Assembly: GCA_023384415.1 (NCBI GenBank)
Contig: JAHDWJ010000017.1
Span: forward strand, 99,809-163,808
DNA: 64,000 nt
Direction: 5' to 3'
Source of the DNA: Anaerolineae bacterium
GTDB taxonomy: Bacteria; Chloroflexota; Anaerolineae; Promineifilales; Promineifilaceae
Shown: positions 19,571 to 28,897 of the stretch, one piece after another
How positions within the stretch are numbered: position 1 is the stretch's first letter
Layout: each line of letters begins with the position of its first letter
Position numbers and translations under genes: made by a program
The notes under the pieces: generated by a model
Told to the model about the DNA's origin: nothing
The model's input: only the letters and a program-made list of their open reading frames with translations
Database searches by the model: none

Positions 19571-22500
19571 GTGTCTGTGGCTGAGGTAAAAGCGAATCAT
19601 AACAGTTCCCAACAGGCAGACCGCGGCCGCGTTCTGAAAAGTTCCGCTGCCCCTGAAAAGAAGACAGCTTTCCAGAAAACCCACGACCCCGGTCAACAGC
19701 ATCGCCCCCCCACTCCCAGCTTACAATTGAGCCAGGCCAACGCCCCAGTTTTAACAGTGCCTGCGGCCGCGCCCCCCGTTTTATCCCCCCCCCGCCCTTC
19801 CACCCGCCAATTACTCCTCTACCATCATTGGCAAAACAACCTGCAACGGCAAACTGATACCATCGCGGCCGCGCCCCTACCCGATATTGGTCAGGCCATC
19901 AACCAGCGGCGGGGGTTGGGCAGCCCCTTGCCCCCAGCCATCCAGACTGGCCTCTCTAACGGCCTGGGCACCGATTTGAGCGATGTGCGCGTCCACACCG
20001 ACAGCGAATCAGACCAGCTAAATCAGGCCGTCCAGGCCAAAGCGTTCACCACCGGCAGCGATATTTTCTTCCGCCGGGGGGAGTACAACCCCAGCTCATC
20101 CACCGGGCTGCATCTATTGGCCCATGAGGCTACCCATGTGCGCCAGCAGCGGCAGGGGCCAGTCAGCGGCACCCCCGTCGCCGGAGGAGTACAGGTCAGC
20201 GATCCCCAAGACCGGTTTGAGAAGGAAGCAGAAAGCACCGCCGATACCCTGGTGCAGCGAATGAGTCTGAACGCGGCCGCGCCCCCTTCTGAAAGCAATG
20301 GTCACAGCCACCGCAACGGCCATCACCCCGCCCCCGTGCAGCGGCAAACCGCCTTGCCCCTGGTGCAGCGGTGCGGCTGCGGCGTCGGTACCTGCTCCTG
20401 CGGCCAGAAAAATGATGAGTTACAACTTTCTCGCGTCGCTGAAAATCCCACCTTGCCCCCACGCACGGCCCCCCTCGACGCCCACACCCGCGCCCTGTTT
20501 GAACACAGCACCGGCACTGACCTGGGTGAGGTGACTGTCCACGAAAACGACCCCACCGCCCAAAGCCAGTTCGCTTTCGCCCACCACGACCAGATACACC
20601 TCTCCCCCGCCGTCCCTGGCCCGGAGCATCCTCTGGGGGCACAGGTACGCCTGCATGAGATGGCCCATCTGGTGCAAAGCCGTAACGGCCAGGGGGTTCA
20701 GCGCACCAGTTTAGACAATGAACAAGAGGCGCATGGGGTGGCTGCGGCCGCGCTGCACGGCCAGCCAGCTTCTATTCAAGGGACAGCGGACAGCGAAGAG
20801 CGGCAAGATTGGAGCTGGCCCAGCCTGGATGACATTGCCAAGATGGGGGAATCAGCCCTGCTCAGCCTGGTATCACGCATCTCCCCAGGATTGGCCCAAC
20901 TAATCCGGGAAGGGCCGGTGGGGATGCTGCTTGAGAAGATCAAAGATGGAGTCAAAAGCTGGATCGGCTCCCTGGCGGCTAATTTTGATTTGGGCAGCGT
21001 GGTAGAGGGGCTCAAAGGGGCGTTTGATGCGGTGTTGGGGCTGTTTGATGGTAAGGAAGACCCGGCCAGTTGCAGTGCGTTTGCCCAACTGCTCAACAAA
21101 GTCCGCCAATTAGGGGCCGCCTTCATGGAAAGTGCCCCGTTCCAAATGATCAAAACGGTCTTTGAGAAAGTAAAGGGGTTCCTGGACAAGATTAAATCAG
21201 TTTTGTTAGAACCTGCCTTTGATGTGATCAGCACTATCGCCGGGGGGATTTGGGATGGGGTGAAGGCGGTGGTGAAGACAATCCAGGGTTGGTTCGCGGC
21301 CGCGAAAGAAGTGGCCGGCCGCGTCTGGAATTTCGTCAAAGAGAAGCTGGGCATCAGCGACGATGGCCCTGGCCTGTGGGATTGGATCAAAACCAAAGCC
21401 AGTGAAGCCTGGAGCAAAGTCAAAGAGTTCTTCGCCCCCATCGCCGGCCCCCTCAAAGTGATCGGCACCATTCTCGTCGTCACCAACCCCGCCGCCTGGC
21501 CCATCCTCATCATCCGCTACCTGCCCCCCGTCTTAGACGCGGTAGAATGGCTCTGGGCACACCGAAACGACCCAGACATCATCAAGAGTGCCCGCAATGA
21601 AAACAAAAGCGAGCTGGTCAAACTGCTAGAGACAGGGAAATCATTAGGCAGCGGCATCTCTGACGCCGCCAATCAGATGGTTGAAGCCATCACCAGCGTT
21701 GGTTCAGCCGTCCTGGGTTTCCTGGAAGCAGTCACCGGTGTCCCGCTGCTCAGTGGCCTCAAAAGCACCATTGATTTTCTCTCCGCCGGGGCCAAAAAGC
21801 TGGGTGAATGGGCCAGCAAAATCTTTAAGAAAGGGGCCGATAAGATCAAAGAGGTGTTCAACAGCATCAAAGCGGCCCTGGCCCCCTACATTGAAATCCT
21901 CACCTCCATTGGGCTGTGCATCGTCAACCCTGGCATGATCCCCATGGTGTTGGCCGGTTGGGCCTGGCGCAAGCTGGATGATTGTTACAAACCGCCCATC
22001 ATTGATTTCCTGCTCGATATCGTCATCGGCGTTTTAGAAAACCTGCCCGCTATGCCCATGCTCGGCCCCCTCTGGCCTATCCTCAAAGCGGGGATAATCG
22101 GCTTCCTCAAAGGGGTTAAGGCCCAGGATGATGCCATGAAGATCAAGGTGACAAATAAGCTCGCCAAGATCATCAGCAGCCCCAGCCTGGGCTTCATCAC
22201 CGGGTTGGTTAAAGGGATTGTCACCGGCCTGTGGGAAGGGTTAACAGATCCGTTTAAGCTGGCCTACATGGTGTTGAAAGGGTTGTCGGCGATTGTGCAA
22301 TGGGCTGAGGGGTTGGCCGGTGAGGATGTGAAAGCATATAAGGCGAATAGTGTGCCGACGGGTGAAGTTCAACCGGGCAGCAATGGCGCGGCCGCGCCCG
22401 CTGCCGGGGCTGAGGAACTGGTTACACTGCATAAAGTGAAACGGGGAACGCCACCCCCGACCAACGGCAAAATTTCATCTACCCCCACCCCTGCCCAGGC

Positions 22501-25500
22501 ACCCAGCGAAGAGAGTGTGATTGCCTACCGGCGGCCGCGGGGCAGCGATGCCCTCCCCACCGGTGAAATTCAACCCACTGGGGATATAGCCCCCAAGAAA
22601 AGTGTTAACAGCAACGGGGACGAAACAACCGTTTTGTATCGCCAACCCCGCCCCAACGAAGAAGAGATCATCACCATTCGCAAAGAGGGGGCCAAACCGG
22701 CTGTGCCCACCGGGGAAATTCAGCCCGGCGGTGGGGATGGCAAGCTCACTCCAGCCCAGGCGCAAACTCTGGTCACTGGCTTTGGGCAGTTCGCCTCAGA
22801 TATTTCTGGCCCGGCCACCGATGTGGCGACCAACTTTATGCCCGCCGTTGAAGAAGCCCTGGGCAAAAGCGGCGATGTCACCCTGGATGGCCTGATTGAG
22901 AAGCTGGGGGATATGTGGACCTCCGCCGAAGCGGCGATTCAGGGATTTGCCGCTGAGTTAGCCGGAAAGGTGTTCCAATTCTTTGCTGGCGATCAGGCTG
23001 AAGAAAAAATCGGGGAGGATGTGGGTTGGGTTATCGGCACAGTGGTCTTTGAGGTGATCCTGGGGGTGCTGACCGCCGGAAGCTGGACGGCCGCCAGCCC
23101 GGTGCTGAAAGCGGTGCAAAAATTCGCCAAAATTTTAGATTGGACGGGCGAAGTGGTTGGCGTCGTCTTCAAAGGGTTGGGCAAGCTGGGTGGGCTGCTC
23201 TTCAAGGGGAAAGGGGCGTTGTCGAAGCTGCTGGAGAAGGCCGGCGCGGCCGCAGCCAAAGTGTTAGAACCCCTCGAACGATTAGCCAGGCGGTTCCTCG
23301 ATTTTGCCGATGAGATGCTGGGCAAGCTGTTTGGCAAAGCGGCCAAAGAAGCTGGGGAAGAAGCCGGAGAACTTGGGGCCAAGAAGCTGGCGGGTGAAGC
23401 GGGCGAAAAAGCGGGCAAAGAAGCTGGGGAATCGGCTGGTGAAGCTGCGGGGGAGAAAGCGGGGAAAGAGAGCGGCGAAGCTGCCGGGGAGAAAGGTGGT
23501 AAAGAAGCTGGGGAAGCCGCCGGCGAAAAAGGTGGTAAAGAAGCCGGAGAAGCGGCCGGGGAAAAAGGTGGCAAAGAAGCCGGAGAAGCGGCTGGGGAAA
23601 AAGGTGGCAAAGAAGCCGGTCAACAAGTCGGCGACGAAGCTCCTGTGGTTGCCGGGGGTGGGGCTGGTCATCGTCCCCCCGATGGCCCACCCACCACCCG
23701 CCTCAGCCCCGAAGATGAGTTCAAGGCCGCTCTTAACGCCGGGGGAGATGGGGCGGTGGCTAAAGGCCGCCAGATGATTGACAACACCGGTGATATGAAA
23801 TCACTGCGTAAAAAAGTTGACGCTGGCGAGCTGGGCGATGTAGACAAAGCCCGCGAAGCGTTGCAAAAAGCGCGTCAACAAGCTATTGACGAAGCCAAAA
23901 CCAAAGTTGCGGCCAACGTGAAAGCCCAACACCCAGATATGGTGTTTGATTATAAAGCCCCAGGCACTTATAAATTCACCAGTGATGTGGATGTTACGGT
24001 GATGGCTAAGAGCAAACAACGGGTGGACCTGGAAGCATTAGGCAATAAAGGCAAATTGGCCCCGGATGAAGCCGCCCGCGCCCTGGATGATTTAGGCTTC
24101 CCACCCGGCCATCCCCAACGGGCCGAATTAGAAGCGCTGCTCAAGGAAGGAAAATTAACCCCTGATAAGGTAGGGCAATTCCTGGATGATGCTACCATTA
24201 AGGCTGAAATGAAAGCCAGTATGGATGCAGCCGATGAGTTTTATAAAGTCTTGGGGGATGCAGATAAAAAGCTAGATGCCAACTTTTACACCGAACTGCG
24301 GGTAGATGATATGACCCGCAAAGCCAGCCCCGCCGATCAGCTAAAAGTTCACCATGAACAAAGTGCTGTCAGTATGGCGGAAATGCGGCGCAATATGTCC
24401 CCTGATGATTGGAATGCTTACAAGAAGTCCCAACTTGAAGCAGTAGAAGATTTGGGGGATCCGGCTACCGTAGCCCGCTTAAAACAGCAGCTTGAAGAGG
24501 CGGAACGGATTGCTAAAGATTTGGAAGGCAAAACCCTGGCCCAGGCTAAACAAGAGTTGAAGGATGTGCTGGATAATCCCAATGCCACGTTAAGCGAAAT
24601 CCGTGAGGCAATGGCCAAAGTAAAGATGTTAGAGCCAGATGCGTATGGCTCTCATGCGGCCGTCAAAGATATTGTAGACCATTTACAAACCGCCTCACGC
24701 CAGAGTGATCAGATTAAGCAGGCGATAGATGATGCGTACAAGGCCAATGGCATTGATCCCACCCGGCTCAAGGATCCCCATTACCGGGCTGAGGTAGAAG
24801 AGAAGCTGCTGGCGATAGATAAGCAGATTAAAGAGCAGTTTGGGGATAAGTTGGATGATATTGCCGGCTTACGCGGGGCGCATGGGTTTGAACCTGGCTC
24901 GCCGGAACATATCGCTTTCCTGGCCCAAGAAGCGTCGGCGAATGCGGCTAAAGTGCATAAACCCAAAGCTACCCCCACTGATACAGCCAAGTATGTGGAG
25001 CGTACCCGCTATGCCGCTCGTGAAGCTGGGGTTGAGGTCACCAGTGATATTAGTGATAAAGAATTACGGGCGATGATCGCGGCCAAAAAGGCGGAAAAGC
25101 CAGAAGAAGCGATGAATGCGGTGCTAAAAGAGTGGGGGGACCGCACGGGAAGAGGCAATATGACCCCCCAACAACTTCATGATGCCTGGATGGCCGAAAC
25201 ACGCCGGGAAGCTCAAGAAGCGGTGTTGAATATTCGCACGGCGGAGCATTTGGAGTTTGAGAATGCGGCCATGAACGCGGCCGCGGGCAAAAAAGCAGCC
25301 GGAGATGGGGGCACCTCAGGTGGGAACGCGGCCGCCAAAGAAGGGGGCGAAACAGCGGGTGAAACAGGTGGGGGCGCGGCCGCCAAAGAAGGGGGTGAAA
25401 CAGCGGGTGAAACAGGTGGGGGCGCGGCCGCTAAAGAGGGTGGTGAAACAGGTGCAGGCAAAGCTGCCGATCCTGATACCATTAAACTCAAAGATGATCT

Positions 25501-25933
25501 GGAAGCAGTGGGCCTGCCCAAAAGTTACACCGACAATCTCACCCCTGATCAACTGAAACAGGCTAAAGATGGGCTAGATCGGTGGAACCTGGATGGTAAC
25601 GGCAAAAACCAGGGCGTCACCCACACCTTGGATTATGCCGCCGGTACTGGTGGGGCCGGCAAAGCCAATCGGCTGCAAAAATTAGAAGAGTATACTGGTC
25701 ATGGCCCCTTCGATGTCGCCGATCCTGCCCTGTTACCCAAAGTATCCAACACCCTGGACGAACTGGTTGCTAAGGCAGGTGACCATAAACAAGTTGGGGA
25801 AAAAATGGTCTATTTTTTCCCCAAAGATGGAGCCCCTCAGCCTTTCAAAAAGGGGATCATCATCATTAAATATCAAGGCAAGTATTCAACCTTCTTCAAC
25901 TCTGATTACAAAGGATTTAAGAAGATTACTTAG
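19571..25933 (+). CDS. Giant eCIS-type cargo: two DUF4157 domains and C-terminal toxin region
   Basis: The 2120-residue protein starts at GTG 19571 (GTG 19577 is an alternative). Residues 100-230 are a DUF4157 domain with LSDVRVHTDS, DIFFRRGEYNP and LLAHEATHVRQQ (HExxH). A second copy at about 300-385 has a second HExxH, RLHEMAHLV. Between them are VQRQ/VQRCGCGVGTCSCG segments. Residues 400-900 are rich in amphipathic and hydrophobic helices; 910-1080 hold three PTGEIQP-type repeats. Around 1270-1360 is a tandem AGEKGGKEAGEA repeat, and near 1900-1960 three GGETAGETGGGAAAKE repeats precede a compact, repeat-free C-terminal domain of about 155 residues. DUF4157 is a known marker of eCIS-associated proteins. 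The end of the protein plus the small gene 6 bases downstream look like a polymorphic toxin-immunity pair (inference). Confidence 0.8.
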   Translation: MSVAEVKANHNSSQQADRGRVLKSSAAPEKKTAFQKTHDPGQQHRPPTPSLQLSQANAPVLTVPAAAPPVLSPPRPSTRQLLLYHHWQNNLQRQTDTIAAAPLPDIGQAINQRRGLGSPLPPAIQTGLSNGLGTDLSDVRVHTDSESDQLNQAVQAKAFTTGSDIFFRRGEYNPSSSTGLHLLAHEATHVRQQRQGPVSGTPVAGGVQVSDPQDRFEKEAESTADTLVQRMSLNAAAPPSESNGHSHRNGHHPAPVQRQTALPLVQRCGCGVGTCSCGQKNDELQLSRVAENPTLPPRTAPLDAHTRALFEHSTGTDLGEVTVHENDPTAQSQFAFAHHDQIHLSPAVPGPEHPLGAQVRLHEMAHLVQSRNGQGVQRTSLDNEQEAHGVAAAALHGQPASIQGTADSEERQDWSWPSLDDIAKMGESALLSLVSRISPGLAQLIREGPVGMLLEKIKDGVKSWIGSLAANFDLGSVVEGLKGAFDAVLGLFDGKEDPASCSAFAQLLNKVRQLGAAFMESAPFQMIKTVFEKVKGFLDKIKSVLLEPAFDVISTIAGGIWDGVKAVVKTIQGWFAAAKEVAGRVWNFVKEKLGISDDGPGLWDWIKTKASEAWSKVKEFFAPIAGPLKVIGTILVVTNPAAWPILIIRYLPPVLDAVEWLWAHRNDPDIIKSARNENKSELVKLLETGKSLGSGISDAANQMVEAITSVGSAVLGFLEAVTGVPLLSGLKSTIDFLSAGAKKLGEWASKIFKKGADKIKEVFNSIKAALAPYIEILTSIGLCIVNPGMIPMVLAGWAWRKLDDCYKPPIIDFLLDIVIGVLENLPAMPMLGPLWPILKAGIIGFLKGVKAQDDAMKIKVTNKLAKIISSPSLGFITGLVKGIVTGLWEGLTDPFKLAYMVLKGLSAIVQWAEGLAGEDVKAYKANSVPTGEVQPGSNGAAAPAAGAEELVTLHKVKRGTPPPTNGKISSTPTPAQAPSEESVIAYRRPRGSDALPTGEIQPTGDIAPKKSVNSNGDETTVLYRQPRPNEEEIITIRKEGAKPAVPTGEIQPGGGDGKLTPAQAQTLVTGFGQFASDISGPATDVATNFMPAVEEALGKSGDVTLDGLIEKLGDMWTSAEAAIQGFAAELAGKVFQFFAGDQAEEKIGEDVGWVIGTVVFEVILGVLTAGSWTAASPVLKAVQKFAKILDWTGEVVGVVFKGLGKLGGLLFKGKGALSKLLEKAGAAAAKVLEPLERLARRFLDFADEMLGKLFGKAAKEAGEEAGELGAKKLAGEAGEKAGKEAGESAGEAAGEKAGKESGEAAGEKGGKEAGEAAGEKGGKEAGEAAGEKGGKEAGEAAGEKGGKEAGQQVGDEAPVVAGGGAGHRPPDGPPTTRLSPEDEFKAALNAGGDGAVAKGRQMIDNTGDMKSLRKKVDAGELGDVDKAREALQKARQQAIDEAKTKVAANVKAQHPDMVFDYKAPGTYKFTSDVDVTVMAKSKQRVDLEALGNKGKLAPDEAARALDDLGFPPGHPQRAELEALLKEGKLTPDKVGQFLDDATIKAEMKASMDAADEFYKVLGDADKKLDANFYTELRVDDMTRKASPADQLKVHHEQSAVSMAEMRRNMSPDDWNAYKKSQLEAVEDLGDPATVARLKQQLEEAERIAKDLEGKTLAQAKQELKDVLDNPNATLSEIREAMAKVKMLEPDAYGSHAAVKDIVDHLQTASRQSDQIKQAIDDAYKANGIDPTRLKDPHYRAEVEEKLLAIDKQIKEQFGDKLDDIAGLRGAHGFEPGSPEHIAFLAQEASANAAKVHKPKATPTDTAKYVERTRYAAREAGVEVTSDISDKELRAMIAAKKAEKPEEAMNAVLKEWGDRTGRGNMTPQQLHDAWMAETRREAQEAVLNIRTAEHLEFENAAMNAAAGKKAAGDGGTSGGNAAAKEGGETAGETGGGAAAKEGGETAGETGGGAAAKEGGETGAGKAADPDTIKLKDDLEAVGLPKSYTDNLTPDQLKQAKDGLDRWNLDGNGKNQGVTHTLDYAAGTGGAGKANRLQKLEEYTGHGPFDVADPALLPKVSNTLDELVAKAGDHKQVGEKMVYFFPKDGAPQPFKKGIIIIKYQGKYSTFFNSDYKGFKKIT
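23380..23640 (+). repeat. In-frame tandem repeat encoding AGEKGGKEAGEA units
   Basis: About eight related 30-36-base units encode Ala/Gly/Glu/Lys heptad-like helices inside the giant cargo gene. The last three units are nearly identical, so copy number may vary between strains. Confidence 0.8.
25315..25450 (+). repeat. In-frame 48-bp tandem repeat before the toxin domain
   Basis: Three nearly identical 48-base units encode AAAKEGGETAGETGGG. Each carries one GCGGCCGC at its Ala triplet. The repeat forms a flexible linker just before the C-terminal domain. Confidence 0.8.
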
Positions 25934-25939
25934 GTTATT

Positions 25940-26371
25940 ATGTCAACTTTTGTGATCCAAAATATTACCCGCTGGACAGAATATAACGAATATGAAGGCC
26001 AGATGGAAGGCACATTTGACCAACATCCGGTTACGGTTTACGTTCAAGTGTACAATGAACCAGATTGGGACAAATATACCCCTGGCGATACTATTGCCGC
26101 ACGTTTGTGGCTGGAACGGGGTGGGGATGTGGAGCAAACCGATGACCCCCTGACCCCAGAACTCCGACAACAAGAAGGGATACATTACCAGGCAGCGGGC
26201 AGGGTTTTGGCTATAAAAGGGGAGCAGGTATGGCTGGACTCTGGTTTTCCTTTGCGAGTAGATATGGATTGGCCAGCAAGAGGGCGAGAGCAGTTCCCCA
26301 AATTTACGGTTGGCGATTGGCTCAAAGTAAATGGGGTACTCAGGCTTGAGTTAGATGATGAAGAAGAATAA
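25940..26371 (+). CDS. Probable immunity protein of the cargo toxin
   Basis: The ATG lies 6 bases after the cargo stop. The 143-residue product is acidic (ends LELDDEEE), beta-rich and soluble, with VTVYVQVYNEPDWDKYTPGD and VDMDWPARGREQFPKFTVGD. I do not recognise the family. Position directly behind a large modular protein with a separate C-terminal domain is the usual place for an immunity gene, and the acidic character would suit binding a basic toxin (the cargo ends Lys-rich, KYSTFFNSDYKGFKKIT). Immunity function is inference. Confidence 0.5.
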   Translation: MSTFVIQNITRWTEYNEYEGQMEGTFDQHPVTVYVQVYNEPDWDKYTPGDTIAARLWLERGGDVEQTDDPLTPELRQQEGIHYQAAGRVLAIKGEQVWLDSGFPLRVDMDWPARGREQFPKFTVGDWLKVNGVLRLELDDEEE

Positions 26372-26512
26372 AACATAGTGGGTGCTGTATATTCGGCAAT
26401 GGTTTTGGTAAACGATATGACGATATGTTGTTAGCCTTTGTCAGCCTGACCTGCCTGATGCCCTATTTTCTGGTTTCATTCTGCTGATTTGTGTTGATAA
26501 TGGACGGACAAG

Positions 26513-27121
26513 ATGACTGAAGACGGAACGATTGCTCTGGCGGAAATGTTATTTGATACAGGGGCGGTGCGTCTTGGGCAGTTTACTTTGCACAGCGGCC
26601 GCATCTCCCCCATTTATTTAGATTTGCGCGTACTGGTCTCTTACCCAGAAGCCCTGAAACAGGTCGCGGCCGCGTACAGCACCCGGCTCACCCCTCTCCA
26701 ATATGACCTTCTGGCCGCCGTCCCCTATGCCGGGCTGCCCATCGGTGTAGCCATTAGTCTGCAAACCGGTCAGCCGCTCATCTACCCCCGTAAAGAGATG
26801 AAGAGTTATGGCACCGGCAAAGGGATTGAAGGGGTCTGGCACGCAGGACAGACGGCAGTTATGATCGAAGATTTAGTCACCTCTGGCGATAGCGTCATTC
26901 AGGGCATTCATTTGCTGCGCCAGGCCGGGCTGCACATCACCGCAGCAGTGGTATTGATTGACCGGGAACAGGGAGGGCGAGAAAATCTGGCGGCTCAGGG
27001 GGTGACACTCCATGCGGTCGTTACGTTGTCTCGTTTACTTGAGGGGATGGAGCAGTGCGGCCGCATTACGACAGAACAAAGAGTAACAGTTGCGGCCGCT
27101 TTGTGGGACAAATCTCCCTAG
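26513..27121 (+). CDS. pyrE: Orotate phosphoribosyltransferase
   Basis: The 202-residue protein has the length and motifs of OPRTase: GQFTLHSGRISPIYLDLR at the N-terminus, a YPRKEMKSYGTGKGIEG loop, and the PRPP-binding VMIEDLVTSGDSVIQG. It converts orotate and PRPP to OMP in pyrimidine synthesis. It stands alone; no other pyr gene is near. Three GCGGCCGC octamers interrupt the coding sequence, each read as Ala or Arg-Pro type codons. Confidence 0.85.
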   Translation: MTEDGTIALAEMLFDTGAVRLGQFTLHSGRISPIYLDLRVLVSYPEALKQVAAAYSTRLTPLQYDLLAAVPYAGLPIGVAISLQTGQPLIYPRKEMKSYGTGKGIEGVWHAGQTAVMIEDLVTSGDSVIQGIHLLRQAGLHITAAVVLIDREQGGRENLAAQGVTLHAVVTLSRLLEGMEQCGRITTEQRVTVAAALWDKSP

Positions 27122-27331
27122 ATAAGCAGTAGAAACGCAGAAAAACCATATTTGTACCCCCCCTATCGCTGCTGGGACAGTGCAGGATTTCTCTCCACGG
27201 CTGACTAACTTAACCGTGATAGAGAAGGCATACAATTATGCGGCCGCGTTCCCCTTAATTTGGCAGCCTAAATTTAGCCCCTAGCCACCTGTATTTTCCT
27301 CTTTGCTTTCCCATTCAGGAATGGTTACAAT

Positions 27332-27359
27332 TTGTTTTAGCAAATTTTTGCAATAACAA
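27332..27359 (+). promoter_or_regulatory. Fur-family palindromic operator
   Basis: TTGTTTTAGCAAA (27332-27344) and TTTGCAATAACAA (27347-27359) form a 28-base inverted repeat with 11 of 13 pairs matched. It ends one base before the ATG of the Fur-family gene. Its size and AT-rich arms suit a Fur/Zur/Nur box, and its position predicts autorepression that probably extends to the cbiMQO genes. Confidence 0.6.
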
Positions 27360-27360
27360 T

Positions 27361-27795
27361 ATGTCCCATTATCGTCTGAACTATCTGCAACAAATTCGTG
27401 ACCGGGGATACCGGCTGACGCCCCAGCGGGCGTTGATTTTGGATGCCCTGTGCAGCCTGAATGGCCATGCCACCGCCAATCAGGTGTATGAATTAATAGA
27501 GGCCCAGGCCCCAGCCATCAATCGGGCAACGGTTTATCGCACCCTGGCTTTTTTCTGCCAGCTACAAATGGTGAGCGAATCACAAATGAATGGGGCAACC
27601 GTTTATGAGATTATCCAGGAGCGGCCGCATCACCATCTCGTCTGTCGCCTTTGTGGGGATGTCTCCCTGTTAGAAGATCACCACCTGGCGGAGCTATCCC
27701 AACAGCTAACCCAGGCCCACGGTTTCACCGCCGACCTGAACCATTTGACCATTTCTGGCATTTGCGCTGGCTGCCAGAGTGGCGTGGGCGAGTAG
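27361..27795 (+). CDS. Fur-family metal-dependent repressor
   Basis: The 144-residue protein has the winged helix (GYRLTPQRALILDALCSLNG, then RATVYRTLAFF), metal-binding HHHLVCRLCGD and a second CxxC, CAGC, for structural zinc. Length is normal. No Shine-Dalgarno is visible because the palindromic operator occupies that place. The three genes downstream encode a Co/Ni-type ECF transporter, so it may respond to nickel, cobalt or zinc (Nur or Zur rather than iron Fur); the sequence alone does not decide. Confidence 0.85.
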   Translation: MSHYRLNYLQQIRDRGYRLTPQRALILDALCSLNGHATANQVYELIEAQAPAINRATVYRTLAFFCQLQMVSESQMNGATVYEIIQERPHHHLVCRLCGDVSLLEDHHLAELSQQLTQAHGFTADLNHLTISGICAGCQSGVGE

Positions 27796-27899
27796 GTGAG
27801 TAGGCGAGTGCTACTGGAAACGATTCTACTTTGCCACTCTGCCACTCTCCCCTTCATCCCTCATCCTTCATAATTCATAATTCTTCCCAGGAGAAACCC

Positions 27900-28829
27900 A
27901 TGTTCATCTCTATACCCCAATTACATATCCCCGATGGTTTTTTGACGCTGGCGGTTTCTCTCGTTTGTTGGGCGGCCGCGCTGGTAATTTTGTATCTGGC
28001 CGCGCAAAAAGCCCAGGAGAATTTTAATGAGCGGCTGGTTCCGTTAGCGGGCATTATGGGGGCGTTTATTTTTGCCGCCCAGATGCTCAACTTCCCCATT
28101 GCCGGGGGCACATCCGGCCATTTTGTTGGGGCGGCCCTGGCCACAATTGTGTTGGGACCGTGGCTGGGTATCCTGGTGATGGCGGCGGTTATCATCTTAC
28201 AAGCCTTGCTTTTTCAGGACGGCGGGTTGGTAGCTATGGGGGCGAATGTCCTGGTGATGGGGGTAGTGCCAGCGTTTGTCGGTTTTGGCCTGGCCCGCTC
28301 TTTTTTGGGCCGGCCGCTGTCCCAACGATTATTGATGATAGGCGCGGCCGCGTGGCTTTCGGTAATGGCGGCCGCGTTCATAACGGCTATCCTACTCTGG
28401 CTTAGTGGCGCGGCCGCCTTAGGCATCGTCGTCCCGGCGATGGTCGGCGTCCATGCCCTCATCGGCCTGGGAGAAGCGTTGATCACCGTAGCCGCTTACT
28501 CCTTCATCATTCAGACCCGGCCACAGCTGCTGCAACAAGGTCAAACCAGCGGCGGCCGCAGTTGGGTCATCGGGGGGGTATTGCTGGCCTTAGCCGTTGT
28601 TTTACTGGCCCCTCTGGCTTCTAGCTCTCCTGATGGGCTGGAATGGGTGGCGGCAGAAAAAGGGTTCCTGGAACTGGCCCGCGATGCTCCCTACGAACTC
28701 CTGCCCGATTACACCATCCCATTTTTAGGGGATGGGGCCATCTCCACCATCATCGCCGGCCTCATCGGCGCGTTACTCATCTTGGCCATCGCCCTCACCA
28801 TCACCCGCAGCTTGCGGCGGGAGCAGTAA
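27900..28829 (+). CDS. cbiM: ECF transporter S component CbiM with fused PDGLE domain
   Basis: ATG 27900 follows the ribosome site AGGAGAAACCC. The 309-residue protein has LHIPDGFLTLAVSL near the N-terminus, six or more membrane spans, and the conserved GGTSGHFVGAALA loop with a metal-ligand His. A C-terminal PDGLEWVAAEKGF segment plus one membrane helix equals the CbiN/PDGLE module. In CbiM/NikM the metal is bound by the N-terminal Met and His-2 of an MHIPDG start. Here eight extra residues (MFISIPQL) precede HIPDG, which would disrupt that site unless cleaved. With CbiQ and CbiO it imports cobalt, nickel or possibly zinc. Confidence 0.85.
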   Translation: MFISIPQLHIPDGFLTLAVSLVCWAAALVILYLAAQKAQENFNERLVPLAGIMGAFIFAAQMLNFPIAGGTSGHFVGAALATIVLGPWLGILVMAAVIILQALLFQDGGLVAMGANVLVMGVVPAFVGFGLARSFLGRPLSQRLLMIGAAAWLSVMAAAFITAILLWLSGAAALGIVVPAMVGVHALIGLGEALITVAAYSFIIQTRPQLLQQGQTSGGRSWVIGGVLLALAVVLLAPLASSSPDGLEWVAAEKGFLELARDAPYELLPDYTIPFLGDGAISTIIAGLIGALLILAIALTITRSLRREQ

Positions 28830-28897
28830 GCGAGTAAGCGAGTAGGCGAGTGAGTAGTCCCCGCGTTTCCCAATCTCCAATCTCCAGTCCCCCCCCC

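Noticed and set aside
23200-23690. Minus-strand frames opposite the AGEKGGKEAGE repeat
   Set aside because: Repeat-derived Pro/Ser/Phe-rich translations without starts or known domains; the plus-strand frame is continuous over 6.3 kb.
23380-25450. Possible CRISPR-like array in the tandem repeats
   Set aside because: Repeats are in frame, directly adjacent and without unique spacers; they encode protein linkers. No cas gene is present.
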